Assembly (NCBI GenBank): GCA_964356355.1
Contig: CAYHGX010000003.1
Span: 53,061-117,060, forward strand
Source: CAYHGX01 sp964356355
GTDB taxonomy: Bacteria > Patescibacteriota > Gracilibacteria > UBA1369 > LOWO2-01-FULL-3
Direction: 5' to 3'
Length of the DNA: 64,000 nucleotides
The position numbers were made by a program, and so were the translations under genes. Under the pieces are notes generated by a model that was not told the origin of the DNA, searched no databases, and saw nothing but the letters and a program-made list of their open reading frames with translations. Of this stretch, positions 16,733 through 25,287 are shown in pieces; positions within the stretch are counted from its first letter, which is position 1, and each line of letters starts with the position of its first letter.

Positions 16733-16761
16733 ACTTTATGGAAAAAGCTGTTTTTGGTCAA
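16733..16761 (-). promoter_or_regulatory. promoter for rplU
   Basis: On the minus strand TTGACC (16756-16761), 17-nt spacer and TAAAGT (16733-16738) lie 32 nt before the rplU ATG. The -35 box falls at the 3' end of the flavoprotein gene. Confidence 0.55.
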
Positions 16762-17891
16762 GTTGATTTGCAAATTTTGTTTGCAGCGTATAATCCTGTG
16801 ATATATGAATCTTCTAGTCCAATGACATTGTGATCGCCTATTAGGTAAAGGTTTTTGTCGTATTTCGAGCCTATTAATGTATTACCAGTGAGGTTGAAGG
16901 CTGGTTTCCAGTCCTTTCTGAATATGACGTTCCATTGGTTGAAGTAGGTGTTTAGCGGAGGATTTTTGGTTTTTGAATAAAAGACATAAGTGTTGTCAGT
17001 TTGTTTTCTAATGAAGATTATTGATGAGTTACTGTTGAAAAGCTCAAATTGCCCTTTATTCCAATTGGCATTTAGTTCTCCTTTAATATGGAACATATAT
17101 GCATTTGAAGGTTTTTTTGTTTTTTTGAGATTTACAAGTTGTTTGGAGATATGAGGAGGGGTTGCGAGGACTATATGTTTAGCTAAATAGGTTTTTCCGC
17201 TTTTTGTGTGAATTTCATAGTTGTTAGTTTTTTTTATTTTTATAACTGAATCTATGACAATTTTATCTGCGTAATTTTTGATAAGTTTCTCCATTTTAAA
17301 GTTAAATTCATAGGCAGGTTTTATGAGGCCTAGGCATAAGCGCATAAAATCAAATGCTGAAACTAAAGTAAGTGGCATGAAGGTACACATATAAACTCCT
17401 TCTACTAAAAATTTATTGGCAATTTTGCTTATATTGTTTTTTTTTGCGAAATCACTGGCTGATTGAAAATATAGGTCTTTGAGATAAGGGTTGTTTTCTA
17501 TTGTTTCTTTTTGGCTTATTTGTTCACATGATTTCTTGAATGATTCGTATGCTGATTTAAACTTATGCAGCAAAAAGAGGAGCTTGATCGCTTCAAATGG
17601 ATATTGTGCCATTTTTAATAAATGGTAGTTGCTCTTTCCTTTATTGTGGAAATCGACTTTGAAGGGGTGAAGTTTTTGGCCCTTTTCTACGTATTTTAGG
17701 ATGTGGTAGTAATTGTCTAGTACAAAATAAGCTCCATAGTTTACTTTTCCATTTGTGGAGGTGATTATTCTTCCTCCGATGTCTTCAGTGATTACTAGAA
17801 AATTTTTTTTGTGTTTTTGGAGTTGGTTGGCACATCCAAGCCCGGAAATTCCTGCTCCTATAATTATAGTATCGATGATTTTTTCTTTCAT
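16758..17891 (-). CDS. FAD-dependent oxidoreductase (amine oxidase / protoporphyrinogen oxidase-like)
   Basis: A 377-aa flavoprotein. The N-terminal dinucleotide-binding fold GAGISGLGCANQL (~residues 12-24) is followed by a second FAD contact EDIGGRI, and the C-terminal FAD motif is LYLIGDHNVIGLEDSYITGLYAA. This is the amine oxidase/phytoene desaturase fold, but the substrate is unknown. It lies 6 nt downstream of pth and upstream of rplU. Its base composition is visibly more AT-rich (many Lys/Asn/Ile) than the neighbouring pth and obgE genes, which could reflect transfer into the pth-rplU interval. Confidence 0.7.
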   Translation of the reverse strand: MKEKIIDTIIIGAGISGLGCANQLQKHKKNFLVITEDIGGRIITSTNGKVNYGAYFVLDNYYHILKYVEKGQKLHPFKVDFHNKGKSNYHLLKMAQYPFEAIKLLFLLHKFKSAYESFKKSCEQISQKETIENNPYLKDLYFQSASDFAKKNNISKIANKFLVEGVYMCTFMPLTLVSAFDFMRLCLGLIKPAYEFNFKMEKLIKNYADKIVIDSVIKIKKTNNYEIHTKSGKTYLAKHIVLATPPHISKQLVNLKKTKKPSNAYMFHIKGELNANWNKGQFELFNSNSSIIFIRKQTDNTYVFYSKTKNPPLNTYFNQWNVIFRKDWKPAFNLTGNTLIGSKYDKNLYLIGDHNVIGLEDSYITGLYAANKICKST

Positions 17892-17897
17892 CGTATT

Positions 17898-18449
17898 TTA
17901 AATGAATTTTTGTATTTCTTTTGTGGCTTCTGCCAGGGCGGTTTTCAGGAGGGGTTGTTCGGCTTCTGTGAAACGGCTAAGGACGAAGCTTGCGAGGTCT
18001 TGTTCTTTGGGGGCGAGGTCTCCGCGGCTTTCGATGCCGATGCGGATGCGGGTGAATTTGTCTGTGCCGAGCTCTTGAATGATTGATTTCATGCCGTTGT
18101 GGGTGCCGGCTGAACCCTCGGTGCGAATGCGGATTTTACCTAGAGGGAGGTCTATGTCGTCGTAGACGACTGCGAGATTTTCAGGGGCTATTTTGTGGAA
18201 GGAAAGGATTTTTTGAAGGGCCAGGCCCGAAAGGTTCATGAACGTAGTGGGCTTTACTAAAAGTAAATCCTGGCCCAGGTATTTTACTTTGGCGATGATT
18301 GCGTCGAATTTTGATTCGTTTTTCCAGGTGACTGGGTTGCCGCTTTGCTCTATTTGCAGAGCAAAAAGGTCTAGGGCTGTGAATCCTATGTTGTGGCGAG
18401 TGTTTGTGTATTTGTCCCCTACATTTCCAAGGCCGGCTATAACTTTCAT
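17898..18449 (-). CDS. pth: peptidyl-tRNA hydrolase
   Basis: Releases tRNA from peptidyl-tRNA dropped during translation. The protein begins MKVIAGLGNVG, has the catalytic His in RHNIGF, the conserved FMNLSG and VYDDIDLPLGK, and GTHNGMKS. With the start at 18449 it is 183 aa, the usual size. A longer reading from 18500 would overlap obgE and add non-conserved residues. The start follows the obgE stop by one nucleotide, so the two are probably co-transcribed. Confidence 0.93.
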   Translation of the reverse strand: MKVIAGLGNVGDKYTNTRHNIGFTALDLFALQIEQSGNPVTWKNESKFDAIIAKVKYLGQDLLLVKPTTFMNLSGLALQKILSFHKIAPENLAVVYDDIDLPLGKIRIRTEGSAGTHNGMKSIIQELGTDKFTRIRIGIESRGDLAPKEQDLASFVLSRFTEAEQPLLKTALAEATKEIQKFI

Positions 18450-18450
18450 G

Positions 18451-19776
18451 TTATCTGCGATAAGGAAGTGATTTTTCTTTGATTTTGATTGAATCACCAA
18501 GACGAATCCCCTCTTTTTCTAGTTTCTTTTTCATGCCTGACTTTTCTAGGTATCGGTAGATGCGCTCTTTGCCTTCTGGGCTGGACATTTCCGTCATGAT
18601 GGCTAGTTGTTCGATGCGATGGCCAGTGAGCTCGTAAATGTTGTTTTCTTTTTTCTTAGTGAGTTTTGTGATTTTGAAGCGTTCACGGTCGATAACTGGG
18701 CGAATTACTGGAAGATGCTTTGATTCTTTTGTTGAAGAAATCTGAGCTTTCTCCTTGGCGCGTTCTTTTTCGTATTCTTTATATATGTGGAAGGCTAGTT
18801 CTTTTAGCCCTTCGTGAGCAATTCCAGAGATAAAAAATATTTTTTTGATGCGTGGACTCTTTTTGAGAGTTGATTCTATTTTAGTTAGCTCTTTTGGTGT
18901 GAGGAGGTCTATTTTGTTTACTACAACAATTTCTTCGCGTTCAGGAAGGGTTTTGTCGAATTTCTTGAGTTCACTGATGACAGTTTTGTAATTAGCGAGT
19001 GGCTTTGGAAGGCTGCCATCGATGATATGTACTAGGATTTTTGTGCGGGCGATGTGTTTGAGAAACTGGATGCCGAGGCCTTTACCTTGGCTGGCCCCTG
19101 CGATCAGCCCCGGAATGTCTGCTACTACGAAAGATTGAGCGGTGCTCCCCCCGAATTTGGACATGTTTACCACACCAAGATTTGGAATCAACGTGGTGAA
19201 ATGATAGGCTGCAATTTTGGGTTTTGCGTTACTGATAACTGAAATCAAGGTGGATTTTCCAGCTGAGGGAAGTCCGATAATTCCAACGTCTGCTACAAGT
19301 TTTAGTTCTATAATAATTTCTTTTTCTTCTCCTGGTTCACCGAGTTCTGCAATACGTGGAACTTGATGAGTTGAGCTTTTAAATCGAGTATTTCCCATTC
19401 CACCTTTGCCGCCACGGGCTAGGGCAGTTTTTGATCCTGGAGTTTCGAGATCATATAATAGATGTGACTTTTTGCCTTTGTTGATCTCAAAGATCATCGT
19501 TCCAGGTGGTACTTCAATTATAAAATCTTCGGCATTTTTGCCGTGCATGTTTTTGCCTTTGCCCATTTCGCCATCGGTGGCTCTATAGATTTTTTGATGT
19601 GCTAAATGGCCAAGGGTGTTGAGATTGCGATTTACTTTAAAGATGATTCCACCTCCGTTGCCTCCATCTCCTCCATCTGGGCCGCCTCGCGGAATAAATT
19701 TTTCACGACGAAAGCTGACGCATCCGTTGCCGCCTCTTCCTGCTATTACTTTAATTTTGAGTTCGTCGCAAAACAT
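18451..19776 (-). CDS. obgE: GTPase Obg (CgtA)
   Basis: Essential ribosome-assembly and stress GTPase. The N-terminal glycine-rich Obg domain (AGRGGNGCVSFRREKF, GGPDGGDGGNGG) is followed by the G domain with P-loop GLPSAGKSTL, switch DIPGLI and NKID, and a C-terminal OCT domain ending near residue 430. The start at 19776 (MFCDELKIKV) is chosen because it begins at the conserved fold and lies 8 nt after a minus-strand TATACT box. An upstream in-frame start at 19806 would lie upstream of that box. 441 aa. pth follows immediately. Confidence 0.93.
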   Translation of the reverse strand: MFCDELKIKVIAGRGGNGCVSFRREKFIPRGGPDGGDGGNGGGIIFKVNRNLNTLGHLAHQKIYRATDGEMGKGKNMHGKNAEDFIIEVPPGTMIFEINKGKKSHLLYDLETPGSKTALARGGKGGMGNTRFKSSTHQVPRIAELGEPGEEKEIIIELKLVADVGIIGLPSAGKSTLISVISNAKPKIAAYHFTTLIPNLGVVNMSKFGGSTAQSFVVADIPGLIAGASQGKGLGIQFLKHIARTKILVHIIDGSLPKPLANYKTVISELKKFDKTLPEREEIVVVNKIDLLTPKELTKIESTLKKSPRIKKIFFISGIAHEGLKELAFHIYKEYEKERAKEKAQISSTKESKHLPVIRPVIDRERFKITKLTKKKENNIYELTGHRIEQLAIMTEMSSPEGKERIYRYLEKSGMKKKLEKEGIRLGDSIKIKEKSLPYRR

Positions 19777-19784
19777 ATGTTGGT

Positions 19785-19790
19785 AGTATA
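19785..19790 (-). promoter_or_regulatory. -10 box for obgE, leaderless
   Basis: Minus-strand TATACT ends 8 nt before the obgE ATG at 19776. No convincing -35 was seen. Confidence 0.45.
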
Positions 19791-19845
19791 TAGATCTTTT
19801 CAACATTAAGAAAGTCTGATAAGTTTGTGCTCAGAGAAATTTTAA

Positions 19846-19932
19846 GCCCAGGTGGCGGAATTGGTAGACGCGCTAGACTCAAAATCTAGTACTAGCAATA
19901 GTGTGAGGGTTCGATTCCCTCCTTGGGCACCA
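19846..19932 (+). tRNA. tRNA-Leu (anticodon CAA)
   Basis: Acceptor GCCCAGG pairs with CCTTGGGC-end, the anticodon stem-loop is CTAGA-CTCAAAA-TCTAG (anticodon CAA), and a long variable arm typical of class II tRNAs precedes the T-loop GTTCGATTC. CCA is encoded. Confidence 0.93.
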
Positions 19933-19985
19933 CCAGAGCCGCAGCGTAGCGTAGGCTCCTGAATTTGAATTATGAATTTAATACT

Positions 19986-20533
19986 ATGTCCCATTTTATA
20001 GATCTTTTCTTGGGTTTAACTTCGGGAATGGGCTACTGGGGAGTTTTTATTTTAATGACCATTGAAAGTACTTTTTTGCCTTTGCCGTCGGAAATTGTAA
20101 TTCCTCCTGCTGCGTATTTGGCGTATAAGGGAGAGATGACGCTCTGGATTATTGTATTGGCTGGTGTGGCTGGAAGTATTTTGGGGGCCTTGATTAATTA
20201 TTTTTTGGCGCGTTTTTTGGGGAGACCGTTGGCATATGCGTTTGTGAATACAAAATGGGCTAAATATTTGTTTTTGAATGAGAAAAAATTGATTAAGGCT
20301 GAGGGGTATTTTAAGGATAGTGGCAAGCTTTCAACTTTTGTTGGTCGTCTTATTCCCGGAATTCGTCATTTAATTTCAATCCCCGCTGGTTTTGTGCGGA
20401 TGCCTATTAAACCATTTGTTCTTTATACCTTTTTGGGGTCTTTTATTTGGGTTACTATTCTGGCAGTGCTTGGATATTCTTTTGGGGCCAATCAAGATTT
20501 GATTTTTAAATATTCGAAGATGATTGGGTATGG
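19986..20533 (+). CDS. DedA-family membrane protein, 3' end in gap
   Basis: DedA/VTT-domain proteins are inner-membrane transporters or flippases for undecaprenyl phosphate and related lipids. The visible part has ESTFLPLPSEIV (residues ~23-34), the glycine-rich GSILGALINYFLAR and the family signature GRLIPGIRHLISIPAG in the middle. The start at ATG 19986 is preferred over a TTG at 19965. The last ~20-40 residues are lost in the gap; reading through the N stretch into the minus-strand pabC would be artificial. Confidence 0.85.
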
Positions 20534-20633
20534 NNNNNNNNNNNNNNNNNNNNNNNNNNNNNNNNNNNNNNNNNNNNNNNNNNNNNNNNNNNNNNNNNNN
20601 NNNNNNNNNNNNNNNNNNNNNNNNNNNNNNNNN
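20534..20633. other. assembly gap (100 N)
   Basis: Exactly 100 N, of unknown true length, separating the dedA 3' end from the pabC stop codon. Any further genes of the folate operon could lie here. Confidence 0.98.
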
Positions 20634-21428
20634 CTATTGGAGAGTCGAAGTAGTTTTCTTGAAGAGTTCTATGAGTTTTTGAGTTTTCGGTCCGGGTGAG
20701 CCTGGGCCGATTTTTGTTTGGTTTATTTGAATGATGGGGAGGATCCCTTTGGTGGTTTGGGTGAGGAAGATTTCCTGTTTTTTTAGGATGGCGGTGAGAG
20801 TGATGGTTTTGTATTTAACGGGGAAGGGAGATAAATCTATTATTGTTTGGGCTGTTATTCCGGCTAGGACTTCATTTTTGCGGGTGTAGAGAGTATTGCC
20901 TTCGAACCAGAAGATACTGGAGTAGGCTCCCTCGAGAATTTCGCTGGATTTGGTGGTGAGGATGGCTTCGTAGTAGCCTTTTCCGGTGGCGATTTTGTTG
21001 GGGAGATATGAGCTTAAGAAGGAAAGACTTTTTATTTCTGGGAGGCTACGGGTGCAAGACACTGTGAGGCATTTTACGCCCTTTTGTAGGTGTTTTTCTT
21101 CTTTGAGCCGGATGGAGGTGATGAGGAGGCCTTCTTCGATGAGTGTGAGGCGGAGGCGCTGAGCTTTGTGAGGTGATTTTGCGGCTATTTTGGCAATCTG
21201 TTCTAGAATTTGGGCTTCAGTGTATTTTGGGGCGAGGAGAATTTGTTTGGCGGAGGTTAGTAAGCGTTTGACGTGCTCCTTCGCTTTGAATGGTACGTAA
21301 TTATAGGTGCGGATGGTTTCAAAAATGCCGTAACCGTAGCGGAAGGAATTACTGAGCATGGAGATTTTGGCTGCAGGTGCGGAGATGAATTTCCCGTTGA
21401 AGAAAATAATTGTAGATGTTTTTTTCAT
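20634..21428 (-). CDS. pabC: aminotransferase class IV, probable aminodeoxychorismate lyase
   Basis: PLP enzyme of fold type IV. The likely role is to cleave 4-amino-4-deoxychorismate to p-aminobenzoate and pyruvate, inferred from its place directly after pabA and pabB with a 4-nt overlap. Fold features include SFRYGYGIFETIRTYN (residues ~27-42), an early Arg-rich substrate region, the Lys-containing segment EIKSLSFLSSYLPNKIA and EGAYSSIFW. Branched-chain or D-amino acid aminotransferase is the alternative within the same family. 264 aa. The stop codon is at the edge of the gap. Confidence 0.8.
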   Translation of the reverse strand: MKKTSTIIFFNGKFISAPAAKISMLSNSFRYGYGIFETIRTYNYVPFKAKEHVKRLLTSAKQILLAPKYTEAQILEQIAKIAAKSPHKAQRLRLTLIEEGLLITSIRLKEEKHLQKGVKCLTVSCTRSLPEIKSLSFLSSYLPNKIATGKGYYEAILTTKSSEILEGAYSSIFWFEGNTLYTRKNEVLAGITAQTIIDLSPFPVKYKTITLTAILKKQEIFLTQTTKGILPIIQINQTKIGPGSPGPKTQKLIELFKKTTSTLQ

Positions 21429-22564
21429 AGAATTTTCATAAAGGATTTGGCTTTTTGTAGAGTTTCATCATATTCTGCTTTTTCTTTGGAGTCTACTACG
21501 ATGCCGCCGCCTACTTGGAGGTAGAGGTTTTCGCCTTTTTTAATAATGGTGCGGATGGCGATGTTGAAATCGAGGTTTTGATTTGGCAGAATATAGCCGA
21601 TGATGCCCGTATAGACGCTGCGGGTGGTGGGTTCGAGTTCGTCGATAATTTCGATGGCGCGCTTTTTGGGGCAGCCAGTGATGGATCCGCCGGGGAGCAT
21701 GGAAATGAGGGCTTCAACCGGTGTGATTTTGGGAGCGAGTTCGCCGGTGATAGAGCTGTAGGTGTGCCAAACTGTGGGACATTTTTTAAGTAGACGGTGG
21801 CCTGTTACTTTAACTGAGCCTATTTTGCAGATTTTGCCGAGGTCGTTTCTGAGGAGATCAGTGATCATGTTGAGCTCGGCAGCTTCCTTTTCGTTTTCGA
21901 GGAGTTCTTTTTTGAATTTTTCGTCTTCTTGAGATGTAGCGCCGCGGGGGCGGGTGCCTTTGATGGGGGTGGTTTCTATTTGGCGGTTTTCGATTTTGAT
22001 GAATCTTTCGGGCGAGGCACTGAGGATTTCAAAGCCATCTCCTTCGATGTAGGCGAGGAATTCTACTGGGTTGTGGTGGACAATTTTTTCGAAAAGTTCG
22101 GGGGCAGAGATATTGGTCTCAGCTTCTAGGCGATGAGTGAGATTTAGTTGATAGATATCCCCTTCTTTGATGTAGTGTTTTACTTTTTTGTAGGCGGTTT
22201 CGTAGGCTTTTCGGGAAATTGTGGGTGTGAAATTTTTGCTGGTTGTGGCCTTAGTGGGCGATTTTTGGTTTGGGAGTGCGGAATTTTCTAAGGTTTTCCA
22301 TTGATCGAAGGATTGAAGGTAGATGTCGGGAAGTTGGATATCATCTTTGGCAGTTCTTTTTATGTCATAAAGTTCGTAGGCAAGATCGTAGGCAAAGTAC
22401 CCTATTACTATGCGTTTTTTTTGGCTTTGTTCTTTTAGAAATTTTTGCAGGGATTTTTGAAAACTTTTTCCTGGGGAGCTTTTATACGTAAAAATTGCTG
22501 CGGGGTTTTCAGCAATGATGCTTTTGCCTTCTTTGGTGCCGGTATGAAGGATAGCGCGCTTCAT
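21425..22564 (-). CDS. pabB: aminodeoxychorismate synthase component I
   Basis: Adds ammonia to chorismate to form 4-amino-4-deoxychorismate, with PabA as glutaminase. The chorismate-binding domain is complete, and PIKGTRPRG (Lys at residue 202) carries the lysine typical of PabB, where anthranilate synthase TrpE has alanine. GGSITGCPKKRA and a late QVGGGIV are also present. It is short (379 aa), with a reduced N-terminal domain. It overlaps pabA by 1 nt and pabC by 4 nt, indicating translational coupling. Confidence 0.9.
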   Translation of the reverse strand: MKRAILHTGTKEGKSIIAENPAAIFTYKSSPGKSFQKSLQKFLKEQSQKKRIVIGYFAYDLAYELYDIKRTAKDDIQLPDIYLQSFDQWKTLENSALPNQKSPTKATTSKNFTPTISRKAYETAYKKVKHYIKEGDIYQLNLTHRLEAETNISAPELFEKIVHHNPVEFLAYIEGDGFEILSASPERFIKIENRQIETTPIKGTRPRGATSQEDEKFKKELLENEKEAAELNMITDLLRNDLGKICKIGSVKVTGHRLLKKCPTVWHTYSSITGELAPKITPVEALISMLPGGSITGCPKKRAIEIIDELEPTTRSVYTGIIGYILPNQNLDFNIAIRTIIKKGENLYLQVGGGIVVDSKEKAEYDETLQKAKSFMKIL

Positions 22565-23124
22565 TAGTTTTTATTTAGGAAGTTTTTCATTAGCATTGTG
22601 CCTTCTTCAGTGAGAAAGGATTCGGGGTGGAATTGAAGGCCGTAGAGTGGATATTTATCGTGCTGAATGGCCATGATTTCGTTTTCTTTGGTCCAGGCGG
22701 TGAGAGTGAAATTTGTGGGGACTTTATCGAGAATCAGTGAATGATAGCGAGCAGCTTTGAAGGGCTGTGATAAGCCTTTGAATAGACCTGTTTCTTGGTG
22801 GAAAATTTCCGAAGTTTTACCGTGGAGGATGCGTTTGGCGTGCACTATTTTAGAGCCGAAAATTTGACCTATGCACTCGTGCCCAAGACAAACTCCTAGG
22901 ATGGGAATTGTTTTGTGGAATTCTTTGATCACTTCATTGGAAATACCGCTGTCTTCTGGGCGTTTTGGTCCGGGGGAGATGATGATTTTTTCGGGCGCTA
23001 GTTTCCCGATTTCGTTGATAGTGATGCGGTCGTGCTCTTTTACTAAAACTTTTTCTCCGAGGCCTGCTATTTGTTGGTAGAGGTTGTAGGTGAAGGAATC
23101 ATAGTTGTCGATCAGCAGGATCAT
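22564..23124 (-). CDS. pabA: aminodeoxychorismate synthase component II (glutamine amidotransferase)
   Basis: Class I glutaminase supplying ammonia to PabB. LLIDNYDSFTYNL opens the protein, the nucleophile Cys is in GVCLGHECIG and the His/Glu pair in LQFHPESFLT. At 186 aa it is normal. PabA and TrpG are often interchangeable. The adjacent PabB-type partner and fol genes favour PabA, but a dual role is possible since no trp genes are seen here. Confidence 0.9.
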   Translation of the reverse strand: MILLIDNYDSFTYNLYQQIAGLGEKVLVKEHDRITINEIGKLAPEKIIISPGPKRPEDSGISNEVIKEFHKTIPILGVCLGHECIGQIFGSKIVHAKRILHGKTSEIFHQETGLFKGLSQPFKAARYHSLILDKVPTNFTLTAWTKENEIMAIQHDKYPLYGLQFHPESFLTEEGTMLMKNFLNKN

Positions 23125-23673
23125 TTAGATTAGCCTTAGGAACTCACTGCGGGTTTTTGAATTGTTTTTAAAGAGGCCGAGACAGGAAGAGGTGGTCATG
23201 GAGGCGGAGGTTTTTTCCACTCCCCGAGCCATCATGCAGAGGTGTTTGCCTTTGATTACTACTCCCACGCCTTTGGGCTTGATGAGTTCGTTGAAACTTT
23301 TGGCGATTTGCATGGTGAGGCGCTCCTGATTTTGTAGTCGTCGTGCGAAAATTTCTACAATGCGTGGTAATTTTGAGAGACCGATGATTTTCTTGTCAGG
23401 TATGTATCCGATAGAAACGGTGCCGAAAAAGGGCTGCATGTGGTGTTCGCAGGTAGAGAAAAAGTCGATGTCTTTGCAGATAATCATCTCATCGTAGTTT
23501 TCTCCATCGAATTCGGTGGTGATGTCTTTTGGAGATTTATCGTAGCCTCCGAAAAGTTTTTCGAAGGATTTGGCGATGCGCTTTGGGGTGTCCTTGAGGC
23601 CTTCGCGGGCTGTGTCCTCTCCTATTTCGGTGAGGATTTGGGAGTAGAGGCTTTCTAGTTTTTTGAGGTCCAT
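23125..23673 (-). CDS. folE: GTP cyclohydrolase I
   Basis: First committed step of folate synthesis: GTP to 7,8-dihydroneopterin triphosphate. Zinc ligands are visible in STCEHHMQPFFG and in the late HLCMMARGV. LSKLPRIVEIFARRLQ and QERLT follow the family pattern. 182 aa, type IA. It overlaps folK by 19 nt and is followed directly by pabA. The same GTP pool also feeds RibBA at 39615. Confidence 0.95.
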   Translation of the reverse strand: MDLKKLESLYSQILTEIGEDTAREGLKDTPKRIAKSFEKLFGGYDKSPKDITTEFDGENYDEMIICKDIDFFSTCEHHMQPFFGTVSIGYIPDKKIIGLSKLPRIVEIFARRLQNQERLTMQIAKSFNELIKPKGVGVVIKGKHLCMMARGVEKTSASMTTSSCLGLFKNNSKTRSEFLRLI

Positions 23674-24149
23674 ATGGTTACTTTTTCGGTGGAGATAAGG
23701 GAGGCGGCGAGCGCAGAGATGCTTTTATTTAAAACGGGATGCACCAGCTCGCCGGCGATTTCTGATAAAGGTTGTAGCACAAATTTGCGTTTTTGTAACC
23801 TTGGGTGCGGAATTTTAAGGCTTTGGGAATTAATTATTTCGTTGTTGAAGAAGAGAATGTCGAGGTCTATGTTGCGGGGGCCATCTATTATTTCTTTGAT
23901 GCGGCCCATTTTGTGTTCGATTTCTTCGAGGCGAACGATGAGTTCAACTGGGTTTAATTGAGTGGTGATTTTTACAGTCATATTGAGAAAATCCTCTTGT
24001 TCTTTATATCCAACCGGTTCGGTTTCGTAGATTTGTGATTTTGCTAAAATTGTGGAAAATTCCGTAAGTTCAGCAATTGCTGTGGTGAGATTTTGGCCAC
24101 GGTCTCCAATATTTGAGCCAAGACCAAGATAGGCAATGTTATCTTCCAT
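23655..24149 (-). CDS. folK: HPPK, 6-hydroxymethyl-7,8-dihydropterin pyrophosphokinase
   Basis: Transfers pyrophosphate from ATP to 6-hydroxymethyl-dihydropterin. GLGSNIGDR at the start, ETEPVGYKEQEDFLN and GPRNIDLDILFF (metal-binding Asp pair) are diagnostic. 164 aa. Coding overlaps both neighbours (10-19 nt), showing a compact operon. It acts directly before FolP. Confidence 0.95.
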   Translation of the reverse strand: MEDNIAYLGLGSNIGDRGQNLTTAIAELTEFSTILAKSQIYETEPVGYKEQEDFLNMTVKITTQLNPVELIVRLEEIEHKMGRIKEIIDGPRNIDLDILFFNNEIINSQSLKIPHPRLQKRKFVLQPLSEIAGELVHPVLNKSISALAASLISTEKVTIWTSKN

Positions 24150-24489
24150 CGTATTTGCAGAAATAATCGTCTGTTTCGTATACGGTTACGTATTTAAGTG
24201 GAAGTTTGTCTTTGAGAATTTCCCAGATGAAGAGGGCAGTGTTTTCGGCTGAAGGATTATCGATGATGTCGTTTAGGTGCTTGTGATCGAGGACTTCGAG
24301 GACGTGTTCGTTTACCACTTCTTTGATGATTTTGAAGTCGATTACCATGCCGTCTTCTTTGATTCTGTCTTCAATAGTGACGAGGATTTTGTAGTTGTGG
24401 CCGTGCAAATGCTCGCATTTGCCGTGATATTTGGTGAGAAAATGTGAGGCTGCAAAGTGGAAGGTGCAGGTGAGTTCCATTTTTGGCAT
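24139..24489 (-). CDS. 6-pyruvoyl-tetrahydropterin synthase family, likely FolB substitute (CExxHGH type)
   Basis: A short (116 aa) COG0720 T-fold enzyme. Zinc-binding His is in TFHFAASHFL and the catalytic-site motif is CEHLHGH, which holds both the Cys of QueD-type and the Glu of PTPS-III-type proteins. In the literature I recall, the Glu-containing forms convert dihydroneopterin triphosphate to 6-hydroxymethyl-dihydropterin, bypassing FolB. Here it sits between folP and folK in an operon that has no folB, so that role is likely. Because queA is elsewhere in the window, a second role as QueD in queuosine synthesis cannot be ruled out. Confidence 0.8.
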   Translation of the reverse strand: MPKMELTCTFHFAASHFLTKYHGKCEHLHGHNYKILVTIEDRIKEDGMVIDFKIIKEVVNEHVLEVLDHKHLNDIIDNPSAENTALFIWEILKDKLPLKYVTVYETDDYFCKYDGR

Positions 24490-24492
24490 AAT

Positions 24493-25281
24493 TTAGCTGT
24501 TTAAGTGTTTGAAGAGGGCTATGGTGCCCTTAACATCGTGAGTTCTGATTATACTGGCTCCGTTTTGGTATGCAATAGCGTTTAAGGGCGCAGCCAGGGG
24601 GTCGCGGGCTTCTAGGGGGCCGCCGAGGAAGGATTTGCGCGAGATACCTAGAAGTATGGGTTTTTTGAGGGCTTTTTTGAGCTCACCGAGGTGGGCTATT
24701 ATTTCAAAGCTATATTTTGGGTGGGAGCTGATGAAGTGGCCGAGACCGGGGTCTAGCCAGATTTGTGAGGGCTTGATGCCATGTTTTTGAGCGTATTTGA
24801 TCCGTTCATGGTGGAACTTCGTGATGTGGCCCATGACGTCCTTGTAGGTTTGAGGATGGACGGTGGTGCGGGCGGTGGAGTCTTTTGAGTACATCAGTAC
24901 TACTGTGGCTTTGTGTTTCGCGATTACGGCAGCCATCTTTTTGTCGCCCCTTAGAGCTGTAATGTCGTTGATGATTTTAGTTCCAAGTGTGAGACAGGCA
25001 TCGGCGACGTCGGCCTTGTAGGTGTCGATGGAAACTGGAATTTTTAATTTTGGAATTAATTTTTTAAGTAGGGGTTCAAGTCGTTCTAGCTCTTGTTTTG
25101 ATGTGATGCCTTTGGAGTTGGGCCCGCTTGCTTCAGCACCGATATCGATAATGTCTGCGCCTTCTTTTTGCAGCTCTAAAGCTTTTCTAAGGGCTTGATC
25201 CGGTGAAAGGTAAAGTCCCCCATCACTAAAGGAGTCGTCGGTGATATTGAGAATGCCCATGATTAGGGGTGCCTTGGTCAT
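24493..25281 (-). CDS. folP: dihydropteroate synthase
   Basis: Joins p-aminobenzoate to the pterin pyrophosphate; the target of sulfonamides. MGILNITDDSFSDGG at the start, SIDTYK, WLDPGLGH and ISRKSFLGG define the TIM-barrel active site. 262 aa is usual. It is first in the seven-gene operon, and its ATG lies 6 nt after a TAAACT -10 box, so the operon's mRNA would begin without a leader. Confidence 0.95.
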   Translation of the reverse strand: MTKAPLIMGILNITDDSFSDGGLYLSPDQALRKALELQKEGADIIDIGAEASGPNSKGITSKQELERLEPLLKKLIPKLKIPVSIDTYKADVADACLTLGTKIINDITALRGDKKMAAVIAKHKATVVLMYSKDSTARTTVHPQTYKDVMGHITKFHHERIKYAQKHGIKPSQIWLDPGLGHFISSHPKYSFEIIAHLGELKKALKKPILLGISRKSFLGGPLEARDPLAAPLNAIAYQNGASIIRTHDVKGTIALFKHLNS

Positions 25282-25287
25282 ACTATG

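Noticed and set aside
20533..20699. Continuation of the DedA protein across the N gap
   Set aside because: The residues after the gap are antisense to pabC and the gap size is unknown, so the apparent C-terminus is artificial.
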